Shown here piece by piece: positions 1-7,263 of a stretch of 64,000 bases of DNA. How positions within the stretch are numbered: the stretch's first letter is position 1; the number at the start of each line of letters is the position of its first letter. Origin of the DNA: Acidimicrobiales bacterium (GTDB lineage: Bacteria > Actinomycetota > Acidimicrobiia > Acidimicrobiales > JAHWLA01); assembly GCA_035536915.1 (NCBI GenBank), contig DATLNE010000034.1, forward strand, positions 23,781-87,780, read 5' to 3'. The position numbers and the translations under genes were made by a program. The notes under the pieces were generated by a model. The model was not told the origin of the DNA. It searched no databases and was given only the letters and a program-made list of their open reading frames with translations.

Positions 1-2
1 GC

Positions 3-305
3 GGCCCACCGTCCTGCGGGCTGGGCATGGCGGTGGCTGCGGCCATGCCGGTGTCGCTGCTCGTGCTGCGACCCTGTTTCCTGGGGCTGCGACGGGCGCT
101 CGACTCCTTGGTGCGTCCGACCGGTGTCGTGGTGGTCGACGAGAAAGGCCACGGCCTGACCGGCCACGACATCACTGCGGCAGTGACGGTGCCGGTCGTC
201 GCCCGGGTGCCCGTCGACCCGCTGGTGGCGCGCGCCGTCGACGGCGGCACGTTGGCCACGCGGGTGCCGCGGTCGTTGGCCCGTGCGCTGCGGGGGCTGC
301 GGTGA
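3..305 (+). CDS. TadZ/CpaE-like pilus ATPase, C-terminal fragment
   Basis: Open from the left edge (frame beginning at base 3), so only about 100 C-terminal codons are present and the P-loop part lies outside the window. The visible part has a hydrophobic strand (SLLVLRPCFLGLRRA) and the segment VVVVDEKGHGL, followed by VPVVARVPVDP. This fits the end of a MinD/ParA-type ATPase of the septum-site/CpaE family that localises Tad pilus assembly. The stop overlaps the next start as GTGA, and tadA, tadB and tadC follow directly. The assignment rests mainly on this context, because too little of the protein is visible to see catalytic motifs. Confidence 0.6.
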   Translation, partial: GPPSCGLGMAVAAAMPVSLLVLRPCFLGLRRALDSLVRPTGVVVVDEKGHGLTGHDITAAVTVPVVARVPVDPLVARAVDGGTLATRVPRSLARALRGLR

Positions 306-1453
306 GCCGGGCTGCCCGTGACGAACTGCGGGCACGCGTGCATCGACGGCTGTTGGCCGAAACGTCCGTTGCCTCGCCCGCTGAACTGGTGGTCGAAGAG
401 GCGCCGCTGCTCCCCTCGGCGGAGGTGGCAAGGGTGGTCGACGACGTGCTGGCCGACATGCACGGGCTTGGGCGGCTCGACCGGCTGTTGGCCGACGCAT
501 CGGTGAGCGAGGTGATCGTCAACGGCGACGGCCGGGTGTGGGTCGAGCGCGAGGGGCGGCTGGCCGTGGTGGCCGAGGGGCTGTCGCACGGCGAGATCCA
601 CCACCTGGTGGAAAAGATCGTGGCCCCGCTGGGCCTGCGGGCCGACCGGTCGTCGCCACTGGTCGACGCCCGCTTGCCCGACGGCTCTCGGGTCAACGCC
701 GTGCTGCCGCCTCTGGCCGTCGACGGGCCGTGCCTGACCGTGCGCCGTTTCCCTGCCGCGTCGCTCGGCATCGCCGACTTCTGCCCGCCGCCTGTGGCGG
801 CGTTCCTGCGCTGGGCGGTGGCAGCCCGTTGCAACATCGTGGTCACCGGGGCCACCTCGTCGGGCAAGACCAGCCTGCTCGGGGCGCTGGCGTCCGGGGT
901 GGTGGCGGGGGAGCGAGTGGTGACGGTGGAGGACGCCGCCGAACTGCGCCTGCAGTGCGACCACGTGGTGCGCCTCGAGGCGCGGCCCGCCAACGCCGAA
1001 GGGGCCGGGGAGGTGACGGTGCGCGACCTGGTGCGCAACGCCCTGCGCATGCGCCCCGACCGGATCGTGGTGGGCGAGGTCCGGGGCAGCGAGGCCTTCG
1101 ACATGGTCCAGGCCATGAACACCGGCCACGACGGGTCGCTGTCGACCTGCCACGCCAACGGCCCCGTCGACGCGCTGCGGCGGGTGGAGACGCTGGCGCT
1201 GCTGGCGGGCACGGGGTTGCCTGTCGAGGCGGTGCGGGAGCAGCTGCTGGCCGCCGTCGACCTCGTGGTCCACGTGGCCCGCGGGCGCGACGGCCGCCGC
1301 TCGGTCACCGAGGTGTGCGAGCCCGTGCTGCCGGCAGCCGACGAGTCCGCCGTGTGCCGGGTGCGTCGCCTGGCCGGGCCGACGGCTGTGGTCGCGCCGC
1401 CAACTCGTCCGCCGCGGGATGTGTCGGTGCCGCCCTTCGAGGAGGCGGCGTGA
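302..1453 (+). CDS. tadA: TadA/CpaF-type secretion ATPase
   Basis: Cytoplasmic hexameric ATPase that powers Tad/Flp pilus assembly. The 383-residue protein shows the N-terminal CpaF domain with SEVIVNGDGRVWVE, a Walker A box GATSSGKTS near residues 183-191, a Walker B region MRPDRIVVGEVRG near 250, and the His-box CHANG near 283. These are typical of the type II/IV secretion ATPase superfamily. The GTG start at 302 overlaps the previous stop (GTGA). The C-terminal tail after about residue 355 is low-complexity. It is the motor of the operon continuing with tadB and tadC. Confidence 0.93.
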   Translation: MSRAARDELRARVHRRLLAETSVASPAELVVEEAPLLPSAEVARVVDDVLADMHGLGRLDRLLADASVSEVIVNGDGRVWVEREGRLAVVAEGLSHGEIHHLVEKIVAPLGLRADRSSPLVDARLPDGSRVNAVLPPLAVDGPCLTVRRFPAASLGIADFCPPPVAAFLRWAVAARCNIVVTGATSSGKTSLLGALASGVVAGERVVTVEDAAELRLQCDHVVRLEARPANAEGAGEVTVRDLVRNALRMRPDRIVVGEVRGSEAFDMVQAMNTGHDGSLSTCHANGPVDALRRVETLALLAGTGLPVEAVREQLLAAVDLVVHVARGRDGRRSVTEVCEPVLPAADESAVCRVRRLAGPTAVVAPPTRPPRDVSVPPFEEAA

Positions 1454-1478
1454 ACGGGACCATTTGGAGGGCGCGGCC

Positions 1479-2324
1479 GTGAGGACGGGCATCGCCGTGG
1501 TCGCGCTCGTCGTCCCCGCCGCGGCCCTGTTGCGCGGCCTGGCACGCGCCCGGTGGCGCCGCACGGTCCATGTCGCAGCGTCCGTGCCGGGCTGGTTCGT
1601 CCGGCGTGCCGAGGAGGGCGGCCTCCCGGTCGATCCCGCCTGGCGCCTCTGGCGGGGCGCGGCGTTGGGCGTGCTCCCGCTCGCCGTCCTGGCACCACCC
1701 GCACTGGCACTGCTCGCCGCTGCCCTTGTGGGCTCTGCCCCGTTCGTGGCGGCCGGTCCGCTGCGCACCCGGTGCGAGCGCAAGGTCGACGCTGCCCTGC
1801 CCGGCGTGCTCGACGCCGTGGCCCGCTCGCTCCGATCCGGCGCGTCGCTCCGGCAGGCGTTGGCCGACGCTGCGGTAGCCACCCCGGGGCGACTGGGTGA
1901 CGACCTCCATGTCGTCGCGCGGGCGACGTCGGCCGGGATCCCGTTGTCCGAGGCCCTGGAGGGGTGGGGAAGGCGGTGCCCCCGCCCCGGCGTCCTGCTG
2001 GCGGTGGCGGCGTTGTGCCTGGCCATCGAAACCGGCGGCGCTTCCGCCCGAGCGGTCGACGGGGTGGCCGCCACCCTCCGCCGTCGCCTCGACGCCCAGG
2101 ACGAGGCGCTGTCGCTCTCGGCCCAGGCCCGGGCGTCGGCTGCCGTGCTCGCCGGCGCGCCCCTCGTGGTCTGCCTCGTGACGGTCGTGGCGGGCGGCCC
2201 GGCGGCCCGGTTCCTGCTCGAAACCCCGTTGGGCGTCGCCTGCCTGCTGGCAGGCCTGTCGCTCGACGGGCTCGGTGGCCTCTGGATGGCCCGCCTCACC
2301 CGACCCGCCGGAGCCCGCCGGTGA
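1479..2324 (+). CDS. tadB: TadB-like type II secretion F-domain protein
   Basis: Inner-membrane platform protein of the Tad system, about 281 residues. The GTG at 1479 is chosen because GGAGG lies about ten bases upstream and because the protein then begins with a membrane helix (TGIAVVALVVPAAALL). A second hydrophobic pair lies near residues 65-90, and a T2SSF core (ALPGVLDAVARSLRSGASLRQAL) precedes two C-terminal helices. The stop overlaps the next start (GTGA at 2321). TadB and TadC are paralogous, and the order after tadA supports this name. Confidence 0.85.
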   Translation: MRTGIAVVALVVPAAALLRGLARARWRRTVHVAASVPGWFVRRAEEGGLPVDPAWRLWRGAALGVLPLAVLAPPALALLAAALVGSAPFVAAGPLRTRCERKVDAALPGVLDAVARSLRSGASLRQALADAAVATPGRLGDDLHVVARATSAGIPLSEALEGWGRRCPRPGVLLAVAALCLAIETGGASARAVDGVAATLRRRLDAQDEALSLSAQARASAAVLAGAPLVVCLVTVVAGGPAARFLLETPLGVACLLAGLSLDGLGGLWMARLTRPAGARR

Positions 2325-3046
2325 CCCTCCTGTTCCTCCTCGTGGCCGCGGCGACGGCAGGGCTTGTCCTCGCCGTGGCCGTCCACCTGCGGCCCGTGCC
2401 GACACGGTCGATCCCCCTGCCGGCGCCCGATCCCCACGGGGGCCGCGACCCGCCTCGGGCCACCGCCCTGTCCGTCGCCGCCCTCGGCGTCGGCGTCGTG
2501 GTGGCCGTTGCCTTCGGTCCACTCGGCGTCGCAGCCTCGGCCGCGGTGGTGTTGGGGCGGCCGCACCTCAAAACACGTCGACATGCCCGCCGACGGCGGG
2601 AGGCCGTCGAGGCCGAGCTGGCCGAAGTGGTCGATCTGCTGTCGCTGGCGGTGCGCGCAGGCATGACGGTCCCGCACGCGGTGGCCGCCGTGGCTCGCCG
2701 CGCTACCGGACCGCTCGCCACCGAGTTGGCGCGGGTCGTCGACCAGACCACACGCGGGCGGCGTTTCGCCGACGCCCTCGACGAACTGCCCGAGCGGGCG
2801 GGTGAGCCCGCGCGCCCGTTGGCGGCCACCTTGGCCGACTGCGAGCGCTACGGCTCACCGGTAGGCGAGGCGCTCGAACGCCTGGCCGCCGACGCCCGCG
2901 AGCGGCAGCGCCGCGCCGCCGAGCAGGCCGCCCGCCGGCTCCCCGTGGCCCTCCTCTTCCCCCTGGTGCTCTGCATCCTCCCGGCCTTCGCGCTCCTTGC
3001 CGTGGCCCCACTCATCGCCGACGCCGTCCTGGCGTTGCGCCCCTGA
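2321..3046 (+). CDS. tadC: TadC-like type II secretion F-domain protein
   Basis: Second membrane platform protein of the Tad pilus, about 241 residues from the GTG at 2321 that overlaps the tadB stop. There is an N-terminal helix (LLFLLVAAATAGLVLAVAV), then a second helix pair, then a T2SSF core (AELAEVVDLLSLAVRAGMTVPHAVAAVA). It ends with RQRRAAEQAARRLPVALLFPLVLCILPAF, the typical TadC end. The pilin gene follows after a short gap that holds an AGAAAGGGG ribosome site. Confidence 0.87.
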   Translation: MTLLFLLVAAATAGLVLAVAVHLRPVPTRSIPLPAPDPHGGRDPPRATALSVAALGVGVVVAVAFGPLGVAASAAVVLGRPHLKTRRHARRRREAVEAELAEVVDLLSLAVRAGMTVPHAVAAVARRATGPLATELARVVDQTTRGRRFADALDELPERAGEPARPLAATLADCERYGSPVGEALERLAADARERQRRAAEQAARRLPVALLFPLVLCILPAFALLAVAPLIADAVLALRP

Positions 3047-3084
3047 CCACACCCGAGAACACTCCAGAGAAAGGGGAAGAGCCC

Positions 3085-3297
3085 ATGCTCGCCCTCGTTG
3101 TCGCCGTCCAGTCCTGGTGGCTCACCCGCACGCCCCCCGACCGCTCCGAGCGGGGACAGGCGGCCGCCGAATACGCCCTCGTCCTGCTCGGGGCGGCCGC
3201 CGTCGCCCTGCTCGTCACCAAGTGGGCGGGCAAGACCGACCGGGTCGGCAAGCTGTTCGACGCCGTCTTCGACCAGGTGCTGGGGAAGGCGAGGTGA
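3085..3297 (+). CDS. Flp-like pilin (DUF4244-type)
   Basis: Small 70-residue protein with a charged N-terminal part (RTPPDRSERG) followed by QAAAEYALVLLGAAAVALLVTKW. The Glu and Tyr before a hydrophobic helix are the class IVb pilin hallmark, with prepilin peptidase cleavage expected after the Gly of ERGQ. The position between tadC and tadE is the usual place of the structural pilin. The tail VGKLFDAVFDQVLGKAR is amphipathic. No prepilin peptidase gene is in the window. An AGAAAGGGG ribosome site lies upstream of the ATG. Its stop overlaps the tadE start. Confidence 0.85.
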   Translation: MLALVVAVQSWWLTRTPPDRSERGQAAAEYALVLLGAAAVALLVTKWAGKTDRVGKLFDAVFDQVLGKAR

Positions 3298-3674
3298 CCC
3301 GGCGGCGGGCGACGAGTCCTGACGAGGCGGGCCAGGCCGCCGTCGAGTTGGCGTTGGTGCTGCCGATCCTGCTCGCCGTGGTGTTCCTGCTCGCCCAGGT
3401 CGGGCTGTTGGCCCGGGACCGGGTGCTCGTCGTCCATGCAGCCCGCGAGGCGGCGCGGGCTGCAGCCGTCGAGCCCACCACCGAGGCTGCTCGGGAAGCC
3501 GCCCTGCGCACCCGCGGGCTCGACCCGAAAAAAATTTCTGTGGCGACTCGGCGGGAGGGCCGGTCGATTACCGCGATCGTTTCGTACCGGGCCGTCACGA
3601 ATGTCCGATTCCTGGGCCGAAATCTGCCGGAAATTTCGATGAAAGAGCAGGTGACAGGCTATGTCGAGGACTAG
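3294..3674 (+). CDS. tadE: TadE-family pseudopilin
   Basis: 126-residue TadE-like minor pilin. The GTG start at 3294 overlaps the pilin stop. The sequence DEAGQAAVELALVLPILLAVVFLLAQVGLLARDRVLV is the TadE signature: Glu followed by a long helix with PILL. The next segment HAAREAARAAAVEPT is also typical. The last 50 codons are clearly less GC-rich than the rest of the operon and include a run of seven A bases at 3528-3534 read as Lys-Lys. A TadF or Rv3656c-like partner is not seen. Confidence 0.85.
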   Translation: MTRRRATSPDEAGQAAVELALVLPILLAVVFLLAQVGLLARDRVLVVHAAREAARAAAVEPTTEAAREAALRTRGLDPKKISVATRREGRSITAIVSYRAVTNVRFLGRNLPEISMKEQVTGYVED

Positions 3675-3824
3675 TCTTTTGTAGATAGTCGCTCAAGGTC
3701 GGGGGGCCGGAAACCGACGTCCTGATCACGTCATCATCGGTGGCGTCGTGCGTCTATCCGCATGACTAGTTGATTCGGGTCTGGCCAGGGTGGCCCAGAC
3801 CAAGCACACGAAGGGTAGGCATCA
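3675..3824 (+). other. 150-base leader before the surface protein gene, unusually AT-containing
   Basis: No gene fits here. The segment begins with TCTTTTGTAGATAG just after the tadE stop and then contains several small inverted repeats. GTCGG/CCGAC lies around a purine-rich loop, and a perfect 7-base pair GGTCTGG (3778-3784) and CCAGACC (3795-3801) lies 25 bases before the ATG at 3825. It must hold the promoter of the LPXTG protein, but I cannot place a convincing -10 box. It could be a cis-regulatory RNA. I did not recognise a known riboswitch class. Confidence 0.4.
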
Positions 3825-5189
3825 ATGGCAAGGATCCGACGGATCGCAGCGGTGTTGGGTGTGGCGGCACTCGCAGGTGCGGTCGCCACCGGACCCGCAC
3901 AAGCGGACTCTCCCGAGGTCTTCTCGGGCAGCGCCGCCGGCTCCGCACTCGACCTCTCCGTGCTCGGCAAGCAGGCCACGTTCGGCGTGAGCGCGGCCCA
4001 GGCCAACTCGACCGGCGCCGCCAAGGCGCGCGGCATCGGGCAGGCCACGACCACGGTGGCCGCCATCGACTCCGTCGTCGGCACCTACGGGTCCGACAAG
4101 ACGGCGACGGCGACTGCGGGTACCAGCGAGACCAAGGCCAAGTCGTGCCAGCCGGCTGACCTCGCCGAGGAGCTGCCCGACTTCATCAACGTCGGCCTCG
4201 TGTGCTCCGCTGCCGCCGCCTCCGGCAAGGACGGCGCTCCGTCGGCTTCCGCCGAGGGCTCCGTGGCCGAGGCGTCGCTCGACGCCGAACTGGTCGTGCA
4301 GCAGCTGCCCGTCGACACCGGCGTCATCGGCGGCACCCTCGCAGGTGTCCTCGACCCGGTGTGCGCCACCCTGGCGACAGCTTGCCCCGCCACCACCACC
4401 GTCAAGGACCTGGTCGAGAGCGTGCTCAAGACCCAGACCCTCGACATCGCGTTGGGCAAGTCCACCTCGTCGGTCACCACCGCCGCAGGCACGGTGACCT
4501 CCAACGCCACTGCGGCGGGCGCGGTCATCAAGATCCTTCCCCTGCCTCAGGTGGACGGCCTGCCTGCGACCGAGCCCGTGGTGACCATCACCATCGGCGA
4601 GGCCACGGCCACAGCGGTCTACGACCGCACGACCGGCAAGGCCACGCCCACGGTCGATCCCGCTCTGGTGCGGATCGAGTTCAACACGACGCTGACCGAC
4701 TCGCTCGACCTCACCGAGATCGTGCTCAAGCCGACCGACCTGCTGAAGCTCAACGACATCATCGGCTCGCTGCCTGCCCAGTCGAAGCCTGTGGTCAACG
4801 TGTGCGACGACGGCCGGGCCGTCTGCATCCTCGAGAACACGCCGCTCGAGTCCCGCATCTACCTGGCCACCGGTAGCGCCAAGGTCAACGAAGACGGTTC
4901 CGCCACTGCCGTGGCCGACGCCGTGCGAGTCGACCTGCTGATGGGCCTCACCGAGCTGCTCGGCGGTGAGTCGGACAGCCCCGGCGTCCGCCTGGCCCTG
5001 GCGCACGCCGAGGCTGGTGTCGGCGGCAAGCCCGCCCAGGTCGACGAGGTTCCCGAAGAGCTGCCCCGTGGCGACGCCCCGGTGGAGCTGCCCCGCACCG
5101 GTGGCCTCCCGATGGTGCCGTTCCTCGGTGCCGGCCTCCTCAGCCTGGCGGTTGTGCTCCGCCGGGCCACCGCCAAGGCCACCCGCTAG
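3825..5189 (+). CDS. LPXTG-anchored secreted surface protein
   Basis: 454-residue cell-wall protein of unknown role. It has a signal peptide (RIRRIAAVLGVAALAGAVATG, cleavage near AQADS) and a long Ala/Thr/Ser-rich ectodomain with few cysteines. The C-terminal sorting signal is complete: LPRTGG at residues 422-427, a hydrophobic helix (FLGAGLLSLAVVL) and a basic tail (RRATAKATR). The sortase two positions downstream is the expected enzyme. There is a clear terminator immediately after the gene, so it is probably a separate transcript. The ectodomain matches no domain I can name. Confidence 0.85.
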   Translation: MARIRRIAAVLGVAALAGAVATGPAQADSPEVFSGSAAGSALDLSVLGKQATFGVSAAQANSTGAAKARGIGQATTTVAAIDSVVGTYGSDKTATATAGTSETKAKSCQPADLAEELPDFINVGLVCSAAAASGKDGAPSASAEGSVAEASLDAELVVQQLPVDTGVIGGTLAGVLDPVCATLATACPATTTVKDLVESVLKTQTLDIALGKSTSSVTTAAGTVTSNATAAGAVIKILPLPQVDGLPATEPVVTITIGEATATAVYDRTTGKATPTVDPALVRIEFNTTLTDSLDLTEIVLKPTDLLKLNDIIGSLPAQSKPVVNVCDDGRAVCILENTPLESRIYLATGSAKVNEDGSATAVADAVRVDLLMGLTELLGGESDSPGVRLALAHAEAGVGGKPAQVDEVPEELPRGDAPVELPRTGGLPMVPFLGAGLLSLAVVLRRATAKATR

Positions 5190-5215
5190 TCCACCCTCTA
5201 GCGGTACGACCGAAT

Positions 5216-5252
5216 GAGGACCCCGGGGCAAATGCTCCGGGGTCCTCGTTTA
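5216..5252 (+). terminator. Rho-independent-type terminator after the surface protein
   Basis: A 13-base-pair stem runs 5216-5228 against 5235-5247 (GAGGACCCCGG pairing with CCGGGGTCCTC, plus one G-T and one G-C pair) with the six-base loop CAAATG. GTTTACC follows. It lies 27 bases after the stop codon and ends the surface-protein transcript before the sortase gene. Confidence 0.85.
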
Positions 5253-5294
5253 CCCTGGGCTCAACCTCGTTCCGAGATGTGAGGAGACGCTTCG

Positions 5295-5918
5295 TTGGAC
5301 GTCCTGGTCCGCTTCCTGCGCACCCACCGCTGGGCCCGGCGGGCGCTGCCCGCGCTCACCATCGCCTTGATCGTCGCCGCCGCCGGGATGCTGGGCTATC
5401 CCTTCTACACGAACCTCTACCAGGACCGGAAGCAGAGCGAGTTGGGCCGGCAGTTCGCCAGCCCCAAGCTCAAGGACGCCTACCGCAACGGCTCCCTACA
5501 GGTCGGTGACGCCCTCACCCGCATCAAGATCCCCAAGCTGGGGGTCGATGTCGTGGTGGTGGAAGGCGTGACGCCCGCCGCCCTGCGAGCCGGGGCCGGC
5601 CATTACCCGCACACCCCGCTGCCGTGCGAGGCGGGCAACGTCGCCATCGCGGGCCATCGCACCACCTACGGCAAGCCGTTCGCCAACGTCGACCGCCTGG
5701 CGCCGGGCGACACCATCATCCTGGAGACGCCGGTCGGCTCGTGCACCTACGAAATCACCCGCGAGCCGTTCATCACCACACCCAAGGACACGAGCGTGGT
5801 GGCCAACGACGTCGCCGCCAGCACGTTGACCCTGACCAGCTGCCACCCCAAGCACTCGGCCAAGCAGCGCATCATCATCAAGGCGACCATGGCGAAGGGC
5901 AGCAAGACCACCGCATGA
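5295..5918 (+). CDS. srtE: Class E sortase
   Basis: Membrane-bound transpeptidase of 207 residues that cleaves LPXTG-like signals and links proteins to peptidoglycan. There is one N-terminal helix (ALTIALIVAAAGMLGYPFY). The catalytic residues are His121 in AGHRTTYG, Cys183 in TLTSCHP and Arg192 in KQRI. Class E is inferred from the short length and the CHP context. The TTG start at 5295 is supported by GAGGAG at 5281. Natural substrates are the LPRTGG protein just upstream and perhaps other cell-surface proteins. Its stop overlaps the next gene (ATGA). Confidence 0.88.
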   Translation: MDVLVRFLRTHRWARRALPALTIALIVAAAGMLGYPFYTNLYQDRKQSELGRQFASPKLKDAYRNGSLQVGDALTRIKIPKLGVDVVVVEGVTPAALRAGAGHYPHTPLPCEAGNVAIAGHRTTYGKPFANVDRLAPGDTIILETPVGSCTYEITREPFITTPKDTSVVANDVAASTLTLTSCHPKHSAKQRIIIKATMAKGSKTTA

Positions 5919-7255
5919 CGACGGCCCGCCGCCTCCGTGGCCTCGGCGCCTGCCTGCTCGCCGCGGGGAGCCTGGTGCTCTCGGCCTCGCCCGCGCACGC
6001 GGGCACGCCGAACTTCACCTGGCACTCGCCCGCCAAGAACCAGACGCTGGCCACCAGCGAGGTGGCGTTCCGCCTCACCGTGAGCATGCCGACCTCAGAG
6101 GGCCGGCTGCAGAACAGCGTGTCGGTCACGTTCGCCGCACCGGCGGGCGCCGACGCGCCGACTCCGCTCTCGCGCAACGCCCACGACCAGCATTCGGTCG
6201 ACGTCACCGGTGCGCTGTCGTTCCGCTGGAACGGCACCTATACCGCCCGCGCTGCCGCCCAAGGTCGCAACAACGTGCTCGACCAGGACACCTCGGCGAA
6301 GTACGACAACGCCACATTCGTGATCGACGCGCCCCCGGCGGCACCCACAGGCGTGACCACGAGCGTCGACAAGGACACCCGCGTCACCACCGTGAGGTGG
6401 GCGCCCAACACCGAGCCCGACCTCATCGGCTACGAGGTGCTGAAGCAGGCCCCCGACGGCCGCTGGGTGAGTTACGCAGTCACAGCGGAGCCGACGGTGA
6501 CCGACGAGGCGACGGCCTACTCCGGTGGCGTGCACCGCTACCGGGTCGTCGCCCTGCGTCGGGCTGCCGACCCCAAGTTCGCCAACTCGTCCGCCCACAC
6601 CGAGACCAGCGCCAACGTGCCCGCCCCGCCGCCTGGCACCCCGCCGCCCCCCGACGGCGGCAGCGGGGACGGCTCCGGCGGCGGCACCGACGGCCGTAAC
6701 ACCGACAGCGGCCAGGCCGGCGACAACGGTGCAGGCGGCGGAACCGACTCGGGCGGCGACGGCTCGTCGGCCAACGGCGGACGGCGGTCACTGCCGCCGC
6801 TGACCTCGTCCGGCAAGGTCGACCTTTCCGACCTCGACGGCCTCATGGCCCAGGCCGAGCGACAGAGGCGGCAAGCGGGCGAGAACGACGGCACCTTCGA
6901 CCCCACACTGCCGTTCGGCGCTCGCCAAGGCGAAGGCGACGGCGAAGGCGAAGGAGATGACGGCGAGGGCGGCTCGGCCTTGGAACTCGGGGACAACGAG
7001 GATGTCGCAGGCCGGCTGCAGTCGCTGGGCTTCCTTGCCGGGGGCTTGCTGGCCACCGTGTTGGCCATGCACGTGCTCTGGATCCGCAGCGAGGTGCACA
7101 AGGCGGAAAAGGCCGAGGCGCTGACCCCGGTCGCTCCCGAACCGCGTGGCGAGGTGAGCGCCGAGGACCGCTTCGGCGTCGGCGGCGACGCACCGCAGCG
7201 GCGGTCTCGCTCCCGAGCCCGGCCGCCCGCCGAAGTCGGGCACGACGCCTCCTAG
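5915..7255 (+). CDS. Secreted fibronectin type III-like protein with C-terminal membrane anchor
   Basis: 446-residue protein translated from an ATG that overlaps the sortase stop. It has a signal peptide (LGACLLAAGSLVLSASPAHA), an Ig-like domain, and a fibronectin III-like domain (PAAPTGVTTSVDKDTRVTTVRWAPNTEP...GYEVLK). A long Gly/Asp/Ser and Pro-rich linker with acidic Gly-Glu repeats comes next. Near the end is one membrane helix (GFLAGGLLATVLAMHVLW) with a cytoplasmic tail. It has no LPXTG motif. The tight coupling to the sortase suggests a shared surface function, but the substrate or ligand is unknown. Confidence 0.75.
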   Translation: MTTARRLRGLGACLLAAGSLVLSASPAHAGTPNFTWHSPAKNQTLATSEVAFRLTVSMPTSEGRLQNSVSVTFAAPAGADAPTPLSRNAHDQHSVDVTGALSFRWNGTYTARAAAQGRNNVLDQDTSAKYDNATFVIDAPPAAPTGVTTSVDKDTRVTTVRWAPNTEPDLIGYEVLKQAPDGRWVSYAVTAEPTVTDEATAYSGGVHRYRVVALRRAADPKFANSSAHTETSANVPAPPPGTPPPPDGGSGDGSGGGTDGRNTDSGQAGDNGAGGGTDSGGDGSSANGGRRSLPPLTSSGKVDLSDLDGLMAQAERQRRQAGENDGTFDPTLPFGARQGEGDGEGEGDDGEGGSALELGDNEDVAGRLQSLGFLAGGLLATVLAMHVLWIRSEVHKAEKAEALTPVAPEPRGEVSAEDRFGVGGDAPQRRSRSRARPPAEVGHDAS

Positions 7256-7263
7256 CGCTCCGG

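Noticed and set aside
3675..3824. A c-di-GMP-I or ydaO-type riboswitch before the LPXTG protein
   Set aside because: Some pairing is present, but the conserved sequence blocks of either class could not be found.
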